Shown one piece after another: positions 40,184-42,343 of a DNA stretch of 42,343 nucleotides (its first letter is position 1; the number at the start of each line of letters is the position of its first letter). The DNA is from a virus. The position numbers and the translations under genes were made by a program. Below the pieces are notes generated by a model that saw nothing but the letters and a program-made list of their open reading frames with translations, was not told the origin of the DNA and ran no database searches. Location of the stretch: positions 1 to 42,343 of the IMG/VR virus record IMGVR_UViG_3300042988_000100. The stretch is one strand, 5' to 3'.

Positions 40184-40520
40184 CGTAGTTCTCAATGAGA
40201 TATTCGAGATAGTGGATGGCCTTGGCCAGGTCCTCTGTCTTGTTCTTGCCCTTGTGACGCAAGACATACTTGATGACATTGCCTTCCCAATAGTTCAGGT
40301 CCCAGGCACGGATGATGTCCCATGGCTGGATGGCGTTGAAGTAATGCTCACCGCCCACCTGCTTGTGCTGCTTGGAACCATCGGTCACACCGGTAGCCAC
40401 AGCCTTCTGCATGGCTTGCCAGTCTTCCTCTTCCTCACGAGTAACAGCGAGGGTCTCAGGGAACATCTCGATCTGACGGCTTATTGGGTTACCAAAGAAT
40501 TGGTGCAAGTGGGGGTCCAT
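40158..40520 (-). CDS. DUF3310 (SaV-like) protein
   Basis: 120 residues. The C-terminal half has the family pattern QVGGEHYFNAIQPWDIIRAWDLNYWEGNVIKYVLRHKGKNKTEDLAKAIHYLEYLIE. DUF3310 proteins are common next to nucleotide-metabolism genes in phages; function unknown. The N-terminal 50 residues are unlike the family core. It overlaps the exonuclease end by 40 bases. Confidence 0.88.
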   Translation of the reverse strand: MDPHLHQFFGNPISRQIEMFPETLAVTREEEEDWQAMQKAVATGVTDGSKQHKQVGGEHYFNAIQPWDIIRAWDLNYWEGNVIKYVLRHKGKNKTEDLAKAIHYLEYLIENYDELYPVSK

Positions 40521-41290
40521 AAAATTACTTTCTTGTTTACATGATCATAGTCTGAGTGGCGGCAGATACGGGCAACTCGTGCCTGCACCAACGCCTCCTC
40601 CTCACCAAAGCCAGCCTTGTCGTATGCCTTCACGACATGCTTCCAGTAGATCTCTCGGAGCTGGGCAGAGTTAGCCCAAGGGGTACCCTCTTCCATGGCC
40701 TTCTGGAGGATCTTACCGGCAGCCACAGGACCGACCCCAGGGCAACCAGAGTAGCCATCGGTGGTGTCACCGGTCAGGGTCTGGAGCATGTGGTAGTAGT
40801 CTGCCTCGTGCTCTGTCACCTCGAAGAACTCACCGCTCTTGAAGTTGTAGTGCTTGCCGGGGATTGTCTTGAAGTCCTTGTCGATGGAGCAGACGATCAG
40901 CTCACGGACAGGGTCGAGCTTGGAGGGCTGGGTAGCCCAGATCCCCAGGACATCGTCACCCTCAAGGCCAGGCATCGAGATGCACTTGTAGTTCTCCTCA
41001 GCGATCTCCTTGAGGAAACGCAGGAGCATGGGCTTACGCACACCAGAGCGGTTGCTCTTGTAGGTGGGCAGCACACCCTTCCTCCAGTTGTCTCGGTCAG
41101 AGAACATGAGGTAGAAGTCATCAGCCTCGACCTTGTCCACGATGGTGTTCAAGATCGTGTTGAATGCAGCAATGGCATCAGGCTCAAAGGCGTGGAGGGT
41201 CCACATCCCATCGCCCCAATCAAAGGACTGTTCTGAAACTACTGCAGCCTGGTAAGCCAGGATGTCTGCATCTATGAGAGCAACGCGCAT
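40481..41290 (-). CDS. 5'-3' exonuclease (gp6-like)
   Basis: 269 residues from ATG 41290 (MRVALIDADILAYQAA); the upstream frame adds only sequence inside thyX. Acidic metal ligands are seen in LIDAD, MFSDRDNWRKGVLPTYKSNR and LEGDDVLGIWAT, then SIDKDFKTIPG and the helix-hairpin-helix TTDGYSGCPGVGPVAAGKIL. In T7 gp6 degrades host DNA to feed synthesis and removes RNA primers. Confidence 0.93.
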   Translation of the reverse strand: MRVALIDADILAYQAAVVSEQSFDWGDGMWTLHAFEPDAIAAFNTILNTIVDKVEADDFYLMFSDRDNWRKGVLPTYKSNRSGVRKPMLLRFLKEIAEENYKCISMPGLEGDDVLGIWATQPSKLDPVRELIVCSIDKDFKTIPGKHYNFKSGEFFEVTEHEADYYHMLQTLTGDTTDGYSGCPGVGPVAAGKILQKAMEEGTPWANSAQLREIYWKHVVKAYDKAGFGEEEALVQARVARICRHSDYDHVNKKVILWTPTCTNSLVTQ

Positions 41291-41946
41291 ACTTTTTCTT
41301 TCTTCTCGTGGTTCATGAGGAATTCCCACGAGGTGGGGTAAAGGGAAGCCATCTCATCGGTGATACGCTGAGCGACTACACGGGTCTCTGCCTGTGTGTG
41401 GCTGTCTAGTCTTAGCTGACACATTCTGGCCCAGGCGTACAGTGTTCCCGTCCAGATCCATTCAGTCATGGTGTTCTGAGGGAGGACCATACGAGCCTGC
41501 TCAGGGCAGACACCTGCCTTCAGCATGAACTTGTAGGTGTCCAGGGCATCAGCCGCAGCCACCTTGGCTGGGTCAGTGAGGAACACGATTTCCGTATCCC
41601 CACTCCCCTGTTTCACGTTCTCTGCACGAGAGCGCCATGCCTCAGGGAAGAAGAACTCGGGTTCATTATCCACGTAGCGGCGGCTCACCTCATTCCATGA
41701 GAAACCCACGGTGTGCTTCACCAACTGGCGAGCGACAAAGATAGGAGCCTTGACTCGGAACGTTACTGAGCAATGTGCAAAGGGGGACCAGTGGTTGTGC
41801 TGAGCTAAGTACTTAATGAGACCGCGGTCTGTCTTGTAGTCAAACTCGTCGTGCTCCTTATCGAAGCTCACGCGAGCAGCGTTCACTACAGTGAGGTCGC
41901 TACCCATGTGGTCCATGTACTCTACAGCAATGTCAGTAATGTTCAT
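41272..41946 (-). CDS. thyX: Flavin-dependent thymidylate synthase ThyX
   Basis: 224 residues. ThyX makes dTMP from dUMP with FAD and methylene-tetrahydrofolate. Family marks are VNAARVSFDKE, LIKYLAQHNHWSPFAHCSVTFRVKAPIFVARQLVKHTVGFSWNEVSRRY, and LRLDSHTQAETRVVA near the end. The usual RHRx7S motif is altered here to KHT-x8-S (K77, H78, S88), with R89 and R90 conserved. GGAAC precedes the ATG at 41946. Confidence 0.95.
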   Translation of the reverse strand: MNITDIAVEYMDHMGSDLTVVNAARVSFDKEHDEFDYKTDRGLIKYLAQHNHWSPFAHCSVTFRVKAPIFVARQLVKHTVGFSWNEVSRRYVDNEPEFFFPEAWRSRAENVKQGSGDTEIVFLTDPAKVAAADALDTYKFMLKAGVCPEQARMVLPQNTMTEWIWTGTLYAWARMCQLRLDSHTQAETRVVAQRITDEMASLYPTSWEFLMNHEKKEKVCALLS

Positions 41947-42294
41947 TTAAAGTTCCAAATGTGGTGGGTTTTGAATTGCCTGGAAATATTTCAGGAGACT
42001 TGGGTTGTCCATGATGACACCCATCATGCCAGAGGCCATGCGCCTAACAATGACTTCCTCATCAGCACCACCCATGGCGATACTCATGCAGTACCAGACG
42101 GCATGGAAGATCTCATGGAGGAGTGTGTCTGCCTCTTCCACTGGGTGCTGGCCATCCTTGACGATGATGATGCACTGGTGGTTGTTGCACAGACCTAGGT
42201 TCTCGGTGCCCAGCAATGAGTCGTCTTCATAGATAACTACGTAGTTGCGGCCCATGATACGGACTGCATTGGGTCGCAGCTTTTCATGTTTCAT
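41947..42294 (-). CDS. Small HExxH zinc-metalloprotease-like protein
   Basis: 115 residues. An N-terminal beta part (KLRPNAVRIMGRNYVVIYED) is followed by EEADTLLHEIFHAVWYCMSI with HEIFH and DEEVIVRRMASGMMGVIMDNPSLLKYFQAI, where the Glu pair may give the third ligand. Such small HExxH proteins occur in many phages; substrate unknown. AAGGAC precedes the ATG, which overlaps the winged-helix stop (ATGA) through the contig junction. Confidence 0.8.
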   Translation of the reverse strand: MKHEKLRPNAVRIMGRNYVVIYEDDSLLGTENLGLCNNHQCIIIVKDGQHPVEEADTLLHEIFHAVWYCMSIAMGGADEEVIVRRMASGMMGVIMDNPSLLKYFQAIQNPPHLEL

Positions 42295-42343
42295 AGAAGT
42301 CCTTCTTCACGGAGGAGGCCCAGACCCTCTTCCGTTATTCGCC
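42264..42343. repeat. 80-bp contig-end redundancy, copy 2
   Basis: Second copy of the first 80 bases. It contains the true start of the HExxH gene (to 42294) and the last residues of the winged-helix gene, whose body lies at 28-240. Joining the copies gives a circular map without gaps. Confidence 0.95.

Overview
The window is one complete genome unit of a podovirus of the T7 supergroup (Autographiviridae-like). It has a single-subunit RNA polymerase, a T7-type replication set, a T7-order structural module and T7-type terminases, nearly all on the minus strand. The first 80 and last 80 bases are identical, so the contig closes on itself and the non-redundant unit is 42,263 bp. The circle was opened inside a gene, so the window ends are not the physical DNA ends. 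Base composition is moderately GC-rich. The attachment site matches the 3' half of a bacterial tRNA-Leu(GAG), and the B12-dependent ribonucleotide reductase, ThyX, MazG and DUF3310 genes are typical of phages of aquatic bacteria. A heterotrophic proteobacterial host is plausible, but this is inference.

Read along the minus strand, from high to low coordinates starting near 15.1 kb. (1) A gene-free stretch of about 1 kb (14112-15154) lies between terminase and the early genes. It carries two perfect DnaA boxes, an array of CCTAGAG-like heptamers and a phage-type promoter, and probably contains the packaging ends and an origin. (2) Early region, 10.6-14.1 kb: small, mostly unknown, translationally coupled genes, a GP88-family protein, two sigma70-like host promoters, and an 18-bp repeat scattered across different reading frames. 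(3) Lysogeny-type module, 8.4-10.6 kb: a plus-strand gene divergent from a MarR-like regulator, a tyrosine integrase, a terminator, an attP core of about 55 bp, and flanking TGTCACA arm-type repeats. (4) RNA polymerase, then small proteins, ssDNA-binding protein, endonuclease I, amidase lysozyme, primase-helicase and DNA polymerase (8.3-0.2 kb).

The order continues through the contig junction at 42.3 kb. (5) A wHTH protein, an HExxH protein, ThyX, 5'-3' exonuclease, DUF3310, MazG and class II ribonucleotide reductase supply nucleotides (42.3-37.9 kb). (6) The structural block runs 37.8-17.6 kb: two small proteins, portal, a 57-aa protein, scaffold, holin-like protein, capsid, strong terminator, HNH endonuclease, tail tubes A and B, four internal virion proteins, tail fibre and pectate-lyase-like spike, then two copies of an XhlA-like membrane protein around a second small tail-like protein. 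(7) TerS, a glutaredoxin and TerL close the circle at 15.2 kb.

Six short minus-strand sites share the core ATGGTTGCMCAATTGGA, one of them weakly. They sit where T7-type promoters would be expected and are the likely promoters of the phage polymerase. A near-palindrome, CACTTGGCAAGTG, lies at three control points: overlapping the -35 box of an early host promoter, beside the MarR-like gene, and between attP and the polymerase gene. Together with the integrase and attP this suggests a lysogeny switch in a T7-like phage. That switch, the 18-bp early repeat and the DnaA boxes are the most unusual parts of the window.
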